Source of the DNA: Phoebastria nigripes
Lineage: Eukaryota; Chordata; Aves; Procellariiformes; Diomedeidae
Assembly: GCA_035582835.1 (NCBI GenBank)
Contig: JAYKAV010003086.1
Location: 46,992-110,991, forward strand
Reading direction: 5' to 3'
Length of the DNA stretch: 64,000 nucleotides
Part shown: positions 11,701-22,330 of the stretch, piece after piece
Layout: every line of letters begins with the position of its first letter
Position numbering within the stretch: position 1 is the stretch's first letter
The notes under the pieces: generated by a model
Seen by the model: the letters and a program-made list of their open reading frames with translations, nothing else
What the model was told of the DNA's origin: nothing
Database searches by the model: none
Program-made: the position numbers and the translations under genes

Positions 11701-14700
11701 TTCTTTATTGCTTTGTATTGGGAACACACAAAGCAGGAACAGATAGTTAGCTGGACTCTTTTTTTTTAATCATCATAGAGAAATCATCATTCTCTACATA
11801 CATTCCACAGCAATCCACTTCCAGACACTGCTAACCCCAACCACTCAGCAGAGAAGATGGTCAGACTGGTATCTTGGATGTACAAATATCCCCAGTGGCA
11901 TTTTGTGAGAGACAGTATGTGTGTACACATGAGAAAATCAGCATTTCTACTGAGCCAGCAAAGAAGGCCAGCTATGTAGAAACACACCATGATCCCAATA
12001 GGTCACAATACAGTGCAACAATAACAGTTCATTAAAAAAAAACAAAACCCAAAACCACAAGCAACTTTTTCTTTATTCTCTGATCTCCCTTGGACAATTC
12101 TTGAAAAAATTTGTTGGCTCACTAATTTTACTTCATGCTCTTGATAAATAATTCTTCCTTCTAAGCACCTTGCCCATACCTATGGTCCCAAAGGGTACTG
12201 GGCAAAGGCTACTTTCAAGAACAATGCTAAGAAAAATGTCAAGGTAAATGCTCCTCATTACTGTTCTGCCTTGCAGACTCCATCTGAAGGCTATGAGAAC
12301 TATTCATACCAAACAACTGGATCTTCTCTGATGAGTATCTATTTAAACAACTATTAATAAATGTTGCGACTGAAAATAACGTATCTTCATTTTTGGGTTT
12401 AACTTTCTCTTCTTTAAGGGCTTTGCCAATCATACTGTAGAGTACTGCACCTGCCACGTGCCTTTCCCTATGAACAAAAAATAAACTCTAACAGTTGCCA
12501 CACAAAGATGTTATGACATCCATGTGATACATACCTTCAAACTGCTGAACGCACCTTAACTCAGCTGTTCAATGGGTGGCTGTAGTTTAAACTTCTTGTC
12601 TAACTCCTTCTGGAATGATAAAAATCTACATTTCAGTGCCTCCACATTTTTTGACAAACCATTCTGCTTTTACCTAGTTTGCAGGCAATATTTCTGAAGT
12701 GCAAGTAAGTATGCTAAGACAAGAATCCTAAGAATCGGCTAAAACCAAAAATCAGCCTTTAAAACCAATATCTACTCCATCTCAGGATTTTTCACCAAAA
12801 TTCTGTAAAAGTGCTTATTTGCTTCTTGGTTTGTGGGAAATATGGGTGCTATCAGTTGAACAACAAACAGATGATTCCATGATGTATTTACTTGAGATAC
12901 TGCCAGAAATCCACACCTTGCACTAACGGATCTGACTCAGGGCACACAGTACTTGGGGGAAAAAAAAATCAAACAACAAAAAGAAATGCACAAAAAACCC
13001 CTCACCAAACAAAATTTCATTCTAGATCCAACACTGAAAAGAAAGACATTGGGAATTCCTATAAAAGTAATTAAATGAAAAAGACATTAGGAAACAAAGA
13101 AAGTTACACTGGTTTGTTCTGGGGGTTTTGTTTGTTTGTTTGTTTTTTAAAAAAAGGTCTTTCCAGTGTAAACTATGTCCTTAATCTCAGCAGATACTAC
13201 ATGAAGTGCTACAGTTAGCCAATTATCACAGGTGTTTACAACAAATACTTGCATAATTAAACAAACATTGACAGCAATTTTCAANTCAGTGAATATTCCA
13301 GCCACTTGGACCTTGGCAGAAAGCCCTGTCAACACAGATACAAAGACTACAAAAAGCAGGGCAACACAGAAAGTACATTTCATGCTTACACTCTTAAAGC
13401 TATTACATTACATTAGTCATGTAATAACGGTGTAAATATCTAAATAGACATCTAAATAGTGAAGAAATTAATTAAGCTCCTGACACTTATCCAATCAAAG
13501 TGGCTTGAACAGAGAATGCTCAAAGCAATCTTTTACTGTCTGTAACCTGCTGACAAATTCTTTGCACTTTACCAGTGCACAAAGTGTGCAAGTGACTTCT
13601 GCACTATTTGTTCCTCAAAGCATTTAACTAGGGTTAATCAGGACTTGCAGACCCTTGCAGATCTTACCAGCTTTAGAAAGGCAGTTGAACATCAAGGAAT
13701 GAAATGTAAAGGAAAGACCCTACAAACTACCCTGGAAAACCACAAAATACACCAGTTTTTTTTCCTGCAGTGCTGCTGGTGTTTTTTTTACTAAGAATAA
13801 CATGAAACTTAATCTAAATTTTGAACACACTTTTCTGAATTTTGTTCCTACTCTCTTTTGCCTGGGTGCAAGAATGCTTTTGTATAGTTTTTACATTTTG
13901 CCCTCTTCCCCCTGCCCTGCAATTATTTAGACAACCATCTTTCCAAGCATTGCTGCCCACAAGTCCAGTGTTCTGCATCAAGGCAGCCAAGAAGAATATT
14001 TATACCTGTGTCAAACCATTTCAGTACTGTAGCTACAGGAGAAACAAAAAGCAGCAGACGAGTGTCACTTAATTTAGTGAATGATATGTTTAGCATCATA
14101 TTCTCTGAAGATGGATTTACATCTTTCTAACATTTCTGCTAATACCCAGATGATTTTCCACGTTTCTCTTACCCTTTACAGAGGGTATTTAACTAGAGAT
14201 ACGAGTATAGTTTGACAGTTTCAAACTTGATTTTTAACACAGAAAATGACTGGACATTATGTCTGCAGGTTTCCTTTGCAGCTGTAGACTTCTGGGAATT
14301 ATTCCTCAAATAATACATAACCCTTCTGAAAACAAATTTGTTCTTTTCATCAAAGTACAGGTATGTCTCATATAAAAATAAACCAAAATAATTCTCAGTT
14401 TATCATAGAACCAGTAGCATAAAAAACTGCCCATCCATGATTTCAGTCCTATTACTGTGTCCTCATTTAATTGCCTCCAAACTGGCTTGAAATTTCTCAA
14501 TGGCACAGTCAAGACTGAATGCAGCTGTTCTAAGGATGAGCGGGATGGGTCCAAATTGCTTTTGCAACAGCAAAAGAAGATGGCCTGATATGAGGCAAAC
14601 ATGTGGCTAAGACCTGGAAGGGTTGGCTTAGTTTTCCTGCTGCTGTTTGGGAGATGAGGAAACTAGGAGAGGTGGCAACAACTTGCTTCTTCCCCACCCT

Positions 14701-17700
14701 TTCCTTGCCATACTGTATTCCTATGCCCCTGACCTCAGCCATTCTCTCAGCTGCAGGCAGACTCCCACCAGGAGTCTTTGCTATAAGCAAAGCAAGTAGC
14801 AGAAACATGACCATGCTCTTGCTGCTAGCCTCTGTCAATGCTCTCATTTTGCAGAGTCTGGAGCAGCCCCTGAGTTGTATAACTTTCAGTTCACAATTCT
14901 CAATTCACAATTCTCACACATCAATAGGATTTGTGAACATGCTTAAGTATGAAATCTGATTGTGTACCGAGTGGGAGGTTTTCATCCTTCAGGACTCGCA
15001 GTTGTTGGTGCAGACTTCAAAGCCTCTCAGAGCTTTAAAAATAAAAACAAAAACATAAATAAATAACGGATGTATCCCCAAAGACCAGAATGCTTATCCA
15101 AAGAGAGGAGGAATGAAAATAAGGTCAGTAATTTTCATCAGGAGAAGATACTCAGAGCGGCACAGTGCATTTTTCTCTAAGATTAACCTGTTGATGAAGA
15201 GTATAATTGTCTCATGCATTTTTAACATGAATGACTGCTTTAAATATGTCAAAACCATTTACCCACTAACTTTCTCTGTTGTAAAACTGGAAGGAGTTTC
15301 GGTGAGTTAAAAGATTTGAATACTTTCCCCCCAAATACACTTACTTGTTCTCTCACCCTTAGACAATAAGCTGAAGCATTCTAGGCACTGAAACAAGGAA
15401 AGGTTGCTAATTTACTAAGACAAGAACGCTGAATGATAACAATCCAGGACGTCATGTCCAGTCTGTAGGAGGCTTTTGTTCTGATTTTTGGATTGCTTCC
15501 ATGGCAGGAAGTTGCTTCAGTTGTTGCTTTAGAGTTTTCTCAGAATCACGATAGCAACGGGAAAAAAAACTTAGAGCAATTAAGGTTTCTGGTCTTATTA
15601 AAAATATTCATTACTTTATTGTTTTGTGCAATGATCACAAAGTTATTATGAGATCATGCACATGTTTCCTACTAGGTTCATTTCAAAATGCTACATCAGT
15701 TTAAGGAAAGAAAATACAGATTGCTTTTTTCTCTATGCTATGTAAGTTTTTCCTCTAGCACATAGTTTAAAGCAAAAACAAAACCTAAACTTCATAACTT
15801 TTGTCAAATGTTGAAAATAATCCTTTTCTTCCTCAAACCTGCTGTAAATCTTATTTACAAAAACAGAGTGCTAGATTCTAGAAATGATAAAAACCATCAC
15901 TTCAAAAAAATTCTACCATTTCTATCAGGAAAAACAATGTTTTCCCCATCTCTGGCTTCAGGCAAATTCCAGGTTGTCTCAAAGTTAAACCTTGGAAAAT
16001 CTGATAATTTGAGGGGATGAAAGAGGGGGTATATTTACTCTTAAGAGTAGAATTTCATTCATTCTATTGAATGAATAAAGGGAGAACAATTCACAGGATC
16101 TGAACTTTGCTTCAAGTTTACATTTCTATTTAAATATCAACAGCAAACCTTAATGTTATCTAAATAAAAACTAAATATTTTTGGTTTAAGTCAAATAGCA
16201 TAGCAAGGTTGATCTACAGTTATGGTTGATCTAAAATCTTGTTTTTTCCACTTTCCAGAGAAAGCCTATAATAAAACCTCCCTAAACCTCATGGTTTTAA
16301 TAGTTTTTAAAACTTCCCCTTTCCCTTTCATTTTGAAATTTCAGTATCTCTCCTTCATATATGGATTAGTGAAACACTGAGTTAATAAATTAAAAACAAT
16401 CCTATGCTAACTTATTACCAGCTATATCTCTTTTTGTTAAAAAATGCCTTTTTAAAACACACATTTATATGCTATTTATCCACACATTTATATTAAATTC
16501 TTAGCTTACATCTTGACTTTTGCTACCAGGTCTGATATTGTTGAGTTTTAGAGTTTTGCTATACTGCAGCTGAGGATTTTCTTGGGAATTTGGCTTTACC
16601 AGCCCCAGATATAGCTAGCAGTTCAGCAAGGAAGCCTTAAAGGGCCTTCAATGCTCCTGTATCTCAAAATCAACAAAATGAAAATGTGCTGATGATCTCC
16701 ATCAGTTCTGTCAGCACTCAGGAGCTCTAAAACTCTTGATTTCTAGAAGGAAATGCAAATTGACAAAGGATTTTTTTTTATTATTTAATGGCAAAAAAAT
16801 CTAGAACTGATGACAGGAAATCCTTACAACACAGAGAACATCATAACAAGCAGATTAAAAGATCATTTTGATATTAATAAGTTAAACCTGGAAAACAAAT
16901 TCTTACAGTTAAAAAAGTCATACCTTTGCAGTTTCATGATTTGTTTTCTTCATGTCCTCAACTGAATATTTTACTACAAAAAGTTCTTGTTAGTTCTGAT
17001 TTGGTTTAAAAATGTGACAAAACATCTTGCTTTCAGGTGAGTTTTCATACAAGTGTGTGGGAGTCGATATGTATAAATCTCATGTTGAATAAGTTATTTT
17101 ATATCTTCCTCTTCATTCTCTCTCTCACCACCCGCTCCCTTAAAAAAAAAAAAAGCATGGTCTAAACTGAAGCTTTTTCTTCATGTTCATAGATCAGGAA
17201 TTGAACAAATTCAATTAATTTGATTCTGTTTGCGATCAAACAGAAGTTGATGTCAACTCATAGAATCTATTAATCAGCCAGTGAAACTCTCCATTTTGGG
17301 GAAATATTAGCAATACTTATTCAGTTTCAAACATCCCCATATCCGATGTCTAAAATACATTTTGTTGCATATTTTCAAATAGAATATTTTTCCTAATTTG
17401 GAATATACACAACCATAGGAATTCAGAGAAGTTTTAAAAGTAAACAAAAATAAGATAAAAATGTAAAATAAACTACTAGAGAGAGTAAATTGCTCAGAAT
17501 ATAACAAAAGAGATCTGGCAGAAGAGCAGCAAAATGTCATGGGAAAGGAGGCCAATACATGACAGCCTGCAGCTGCAACTTTCAAGATATATATCTGTAG
17601 GTTGAAGAATTTTATTTCACTTGAATCTTAATGAAAATTAACTTATCTATCTTCAAGTCCTGACATTTTACTCAGTGGATGACTATTCTTCCTTACTACT

Positions 17701-18024
17701 TAGGTACTCTGATCTTGAACCACTGTAATCGACCAACACACCCCTACAATGGAAGAAGGCTTAGAGGAGATGACCAAAAGAAAAATTATTTCAGGGAGAA
17801 TATAAAGAATGACCACCAATTATTGTAAAAAAAGCTGAACTTATCTCAACACAAGGGGGGCTGGAGGGTAATCCTTGTTTTAGATACATGAGTGTACCAG
17901 TGGGTCATTGGGTTGTATAAAGAGTCTTCCTTGAGATGACTAGTGGAGAGTAATGTCTTCCTGAGCTAGCCAGACCAGCATGGGGGAAGTGGATATGTGG
18001 TTCAGCCCAACAGAGAGTATCAAA
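8746..18024. other. Long non-coding stretch; only weak exon candidates
   Basis: About 9 kb without a recognisable gene. It contains T/G-rich runs near 10678 and 13125, and Ns near 10506, 10564 and 13285. Minus-strand open frames at 13147-13383 and 14530-14847 start with signal-peptide-like hydrophobic segments. Short minus-strand exon candidates lie at 15345-15387 and 16924-16973. None is supported well enough to call, and all are treated as findings. Confidence 0.4.
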
Positions 18025-18909
18025 ACTGAGCAACCAATAAAACGTGTTTTAATTTGTGCCCATTTTCTCTTGTCCTGTCAGTAGGCGCTACTGAGAAGAA
18101 TCTGGCTCCCTCTTCTTAACTCCCTCCTGTCAGGTATTTGTACACATTCATGAGATCGCTCCTGAGCCTCCTCCAGGCTGAAGAGTCCCAGCTCTCTCAG
18201 CCTCTCCTTATATGAGAGATGCTCCAATCCCCTCATCATCCTTGTTGGCCTGTGCTAGAATTGCTCCAGTAAGTCCACATCTCACTTGTACTGGGGAGCC
18301 CGGAGCTGGACACAGCACTCCAGACATATCTCACCAGTACTGACCAGAGACAAAGGATCACCTCCCTCGACCTGCTGGCAAAGCTATGCTGCATGCAGCC
18401 CGGAACGCGGATGGCCACCTTAGATGTGAGGGTGCATTGCTGGCTTGTGGACAACTTGTAGTCCACCAAGGATGCCAATGTCCCTCTCTGCAGAGCTGCT
18501 TTCCAGCCAGTGGGCTCCCAGAGTGTACTGGTGCATGGGGTCGTTCCTCCCCAGGTGCAGGACTTTGCAATTCCCCTTGCTGAACTTCATGAGGTTCCTC
18601 TCTGCCCAGTTCTCCAGCCTGTCGANGTCCCTCTGAATGGCAGCACATCCATCTGGTCCATCACCCACTCCTCACAGTTTTGTATCACCTGCAACATTGC
18701 TGAGCTTCTCACTCTGCCCCATCATCCAGATCATTAATGAAGATGTTAAACAAGACTGGACTCAGTATCGATCCCTGGGGTACACCGCTAGCAACTTGCC
18801 TCCAACCGGACTTTGTGCCACTGACCACAACCCTCTGCGTGGGCCCGGCCCTTCAGCCAGTTCTCAATCCACCTTGCTGTCCACTTATTTTGTCCATACT
18901 TTGTCAGCT
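18025..18909 (-). mobile_element. CR1 LINE fragment, minus orientation (left arm of inverted repeat)
   Basis: The plus strand reads as reversed CR1, from a tail segment (gtgcccattttctcttgtcc) through the C-terminal/thumb region to the RT region ending at 18909. Minus-strand open frames (18358-18668) carry CR1 RT C-terminal sequence such as AIQRD.DRLE and NLMKFSKGNCKVLHLGRN, with frameshifts between frames. One N lies at 18626. Bases 18068-18909 are almost identical to the reverse complement of 46489-47330, far closer than independent old CR1 copies should be. Confidence 0.9.
18068..18909 (-). repeat. Left arm of 842-bp near-perfect inverted repeat
   Basis: The reverse complement aligns to 46489-47330 without indels (both arms are 842 bp). 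By eye I found two substitutions plus one N: gctgcatgcagc against gctgcatacagc, and a g/a change near 18838. Both substitutions are CpG-type transitions. Beyond 18068 the left arm continues with CR1 tail sequence, while the right arm changes to unrelated DNA. Beyond 18909 the two loci also differ. Confidence 0.85.
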
Positions 18910-19050
18910 ACACTCAATCCTCTCATCCAGATCATTGATAAAGTTATTAAACAGAACTGGCCCCTGTACTGAGCCCTGGAGAACACCACTTGTGACTGGC
19001 CACCAACTGGATTTAACTCCATTCACCACAACTCTTTGGGCCTGGCTATC
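18910..19050 (-). mobile_element. Short piece of a different CR1 subfamily, minus orientation
   Basis: This piece is abruptly joined to the previous CR1 at 18909/18910. It matches the reverse complement of the younger CR1 at about 21277-21420: the RT region around 'gttgtggtgaatggagttaa' and 'atcaatgatctggatgag'. The joint repeats part of the RT region already present in the neighbouring CR1 piece, so the array is a mosaic rather than one continuous element. Confidence 0.8.
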
Positions 19051-19115
19051 CAAAGGAATCAATGTCAACACAGATATTCAAGCTTGGCAGAATCCTTAAT
19101 GAAGTGAGTACAAAT
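19051..19115 (-). repeat. 65-bp segment shared, inverted, with 44882-44946
   Basis: The reverse complement of this segment (atttgtactcacttcattaa, then a gccaagcttgaatatctgtg block) recurs at 44882-44946 with one substitution and a small replacement/indel (gacattgattcc against gacgtgattcc). It does not look like CR1. It is the second shared block between the two loci that hold the 842-bp inverted repeat. Confidence 0.75.
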
Positions 19116-19339
19116 CCACCAAAATCAGAAATGCTCCAGAGTTTAATATGGCCTTCTAAAACTTTATTCTAAAAATAATTGGGAAATGTTTTTTCTAGCC
19201 CTCCCTCCTCACAACATTAGAATATTTTCAAGTTTCTTAAAAGTGAAGAAGTTAAATATCAAAGCAGTTTGGGTTTTTTTTGTTTGGTTTTTTTTTTTTT
19301 TTTTCATAAAAAGAGCAAAAATTCCTTGCACACCGTAAG
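19116..19339. other. Spacer with long T-rich tract
   Basis: Unique-looking sequence between the CR1 mosaic and the large CR1. It contains a roughly 40-base T-rich tract (about 19264-19305) with interspersed G. Confidence 0.5.
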
Positions 19340-22330
19340 ATCTGCCTGCCATCTCAGTGGAGGTAGAGGACAGAGATCCACGCAGCAGCAAAGACACAAG
19401 GGTTATTGATGTGTTAGCAACCATGGAAGCGCCTGAGAACAGTCACGTAGGAATTAGGGCTTCTCCCCCAAAAAAGGTGGTGGGATCAATAGCCCAACTG
19501 AAGTGCATCTACACCAACACATGCAGCATGGGCAAACAGGAGTTGGAAGCCATTGTGCAGCTGGAAAACTATGATATAATTGCAATCAGGGAAACATGGT
19601 GGGATGACTCACACAACTGCAGTGCTGCAATGGATGGCTATAAACTCTTCAGAAGGGATAGGCAAGGAGGGAGAGGCAGTGGGGTATCCTATATGTTAGG
19701 GAGTGTTTTGACTGTCTNGAGCTTGATGATGGTGATGAAAGGGTCGAGTGTTTATGGGTAAGAATCAGGGGAAAGGCCAACAAGGCAGCTATCATGGTGG
19801 GAGTCTGTTATAGACCACCCAACCAGGATGAAGAGACAGATGAAAAAAGCAGCTGGGAGAAGTCTCACGATCGCTAGCCCTTGTTCTCGTGGGGGACTTC
19901 AACTTACCCAATGTCTGCTGGAAATGCAATACAGCAGAGTGGAAACAGTCTAGGGGGTTCCTGCAGTGTGTGGAAGATAACTTCCTGACACAGCTGGTGA
20001 GGGAGCCAGCTAGGGAAGGCGCCCCGCTGGACCTGTCGTTTGCGAGCAGAGGAGGACTTGTGGGTGATGTGGTGGTTGGAGGCCGTCTCGGGCACGGCGA
20101 TCGTGAAATGACAGTTTTCGATTCTCGGAGAAGTAAAGAGGGGGGTTAGCAGAACTGCTACCTTGGACTTCCAGAGGGCAGACTTTGGCCTGTTTAGGGG
20201 CCTGGTTGCCAGAGGAGTCCCTTGGGAGGCAGTCCTGAAGGGCAAAGGAGTACAGAAAGGCTGGACATTCTTCAAGAAGGAAGTCTTAAAGGTGTAGGAG
20301 CAGGCCGTCCCCATGTGCCGAAAGATGAGCCGGTGTGGACGACCAGCCTGGCTGAACAGAGAGCTTTGGCTGGAACTCAGGGAAAAAAAAAGTTTATGAC
20401 CTTTGGAAGAAGGGGCAGGCAACTCAGGAGGACTACAAAGATGTCGTGAGGTTATGCAGGGAGAAAATCAGACGGGCCAAAGCCCAGCTAGAACTTACAT
20501 CTGGCTACTGCCATAAAAGACAATAAAAAATGTTTCTATAAATACATTAGCAACAAAAGGAGGGCTAAGGAAAATCTCCATCCTTTATTGGATGTGGGGG
20601 GTAACATAGTGACAAAGGATGAGGAAAAGGCTGATGTACTTAATGCCTTCTTTGCCTCAGTCTTTAATAGTAAGACTAGTTGTTCTCAGGGTACCCACCC
20701 CCCCTGAGCTGGAAGACAGGCACAGGGAGCAGAGTGAAGCCCCCATAACCCAAGGGGAAATGGTTAGCAACCTGCTACACCACTTAGACAGACACAAGTC
20801 TATGGGGCTGGATGGGATCCACTCAAGGGAGCTGGTGGAAGTGCTCTCCAAGCCACTTTCAATCATTTATCAGTAGTCCTGGCTAACCAGGGAGGTCCCC
20901 TGGAGGTTAGCAAATGTGATGCCCATCTACAAGAAGGGCCGGAAGGAGGATCCGGGGAACTACAGGCCTGTCAGTCTGACCTCGGTGCCGGGGAAGGTCA
21001 TGGAGCAGATCATCTTGAGTGCCATCACGCGGCACGTACAGGACAAGCAGGTGATCACGCCCAGTCAGCATGGGTTTATGAAAGGCAGGTCCTGCTTGAC
21101 TAACCTGATCTCCTTCTATGACAAGATGACCTGCTTAGTGGATGAGGGAAAGGCTGTGGATGTNGTCNACCTGGACTTTAGTAAAGCCTTTGACACCATT
21201 TCCCACAGCATTCTCTTGGAGAAACTGGCTGCTCGTGGCCTGGACGGGCGTACTCTTCGCTAGGTAAAAAACTGGCTGGATAGCCGGGCCCAAAGAGTTG
21301 TGGTGAATGGAGTTAAATCCAGTTGGCAGCCGGTCACAAGTGGTGTTCCCCAGGGCTCAGTACTGGGGCCAGTTTTGTTTAATATCTTTATCAATGATCT
21401 GGATGAGGGGATTGAGTGCTCCCTCAGTAAGTTTGCAGATGACACCAAGTTGGGCGGGAATCTTGAGCTGCTTGAGATCTGCTTGAGGGTAGAAAGGCTC
21501 TACAGAGGGATCTGGACAGGCTGGACTGATGGGCTGAGGACAATTGTATGAGGTTCAACAAGGCTAAGTGTTGGGTCCTGCACTTGGGTCACAACAACTC
21601 CATGCAACACTACAGGCCTGGGGAAGAGTGGCTGGAAAGCTGCCTGGCAGAAGAGGACCTGGGGATGTTGGTCGACAGCCGGCTGAACATGAGCCAGCAG
21701 TGTGCCCAGGTGGCCAAGGCCAGCAGCATCCCGGCCTGTATCAGAAATAGTGTGGCCAGCAGGACTAGGGAACTGATTGTCCCCCTGTACTCAGCACTGG
21801 TGAGGCCGCACCTCGAATACTGTGTTCAGTTTTGGGCCCCTCACTACAAGAAAGACATTGAGGTGCTGGAGTGTTTCCAAAGAAGGGCAATGAAGCTGGT
21901 GAAGGGTCTAGAGAGCAAATCCTATGAGGAGCAGCTGAGGGAACTCGGGTTGTTTAATCTGGAGAAAAGGAGGCTCAGGGGAGACCTTCTTGTTCTCTAC
22001 AACTACCTGAAAGGAGGTTGTAGTGAGGTGGGTGTTGGTCTCTTCTCCCAAGTAACAAGTGATAGGGTGAGAGGAAATGGCCTCAAGTTGCGCCAGGGGA
22101 GGTTTAGATTGGAGAGTAGGAAAAATGTCTTCATCGCAGGGGTTGTCAAGCATTGGAACAGGCTGCCCAGGGAAGTGGTTGACTCACCAGCCCTCGAGGT
22201 ATTTAAAAGATGTGTAGATGTGGTGCTTAGGGACATGGTTTAGTGGTGGACTTGGCAGTGCTAGGTTAACTCGAGTTCAACTCGATGATCTGAAAGGTCT
22301 TTTCCAACCTAAACGATTCTATGATTCTAT
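19340..22330 (+). mobile_element. Large CR1 LINE (about 3 kb), endonuclease plus reverse transcriptase, plus orientation
   Basis: The longest CR1 in the window. It contains most of ORF2 and ends in the avian CR1 3' tail, finishing 'aacgattctatgattctat' at 22312-22330 with the ATTCTATG octamer repeat. ORF1 and the 5' UTR are absent (5' truncation near 19340). Its 3' part is very similar to the element at 56542-57436, so this subfamily was active comparatively recently. CR1 integrates by target-primed reverse transcription and usually leaves no clear target duplication; I see none. Ns at 19718, 21164 and 21167. Confidence 0.93.
19357..22243 (+). pseudogene. CR1 ORF2 relic (endonuclease-reverse transcriptase polyprotein)
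   Basis: Pieces of one ORF2 are readable in order. The endonuclease N-terminus (19357-19760) has YTNTCSMGKQELEAIVQLE and the ETWWD motif. The endonuclease C-terminus (19889-20149) has GDFN and GHGDRE, where the family usually has a conserved His (SDH). The RT fingers/palm (20916-21263) has YRPVSLTS, QHGFMKGRSC and LDFSKAFDT, and ends at an in-frame TAG where the family has Trp. RT palm (21300-21474) has the catalytic FADD. The C-terminal region (21548-22243) is open for 231 codons. Frameshifts near 19740, 20150 and 21475 and the TAG at 21261 make it non-functional. Confidence 0.88.

Noticed and set aside
11388..11729. 113-codon minus-strand open frame with hydrophobic stretch
   Set aside because: No splice context, no motif and low-complexity ends; length is compatible with chance in 64 kb.
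18637..19099. Plus-strand open frames of 111-120 codons
   Set aside because: Antisense reading through two joined CR1 pieces. The same antisense peptide recurs at the inverted partner locus, as expected of a repeat.
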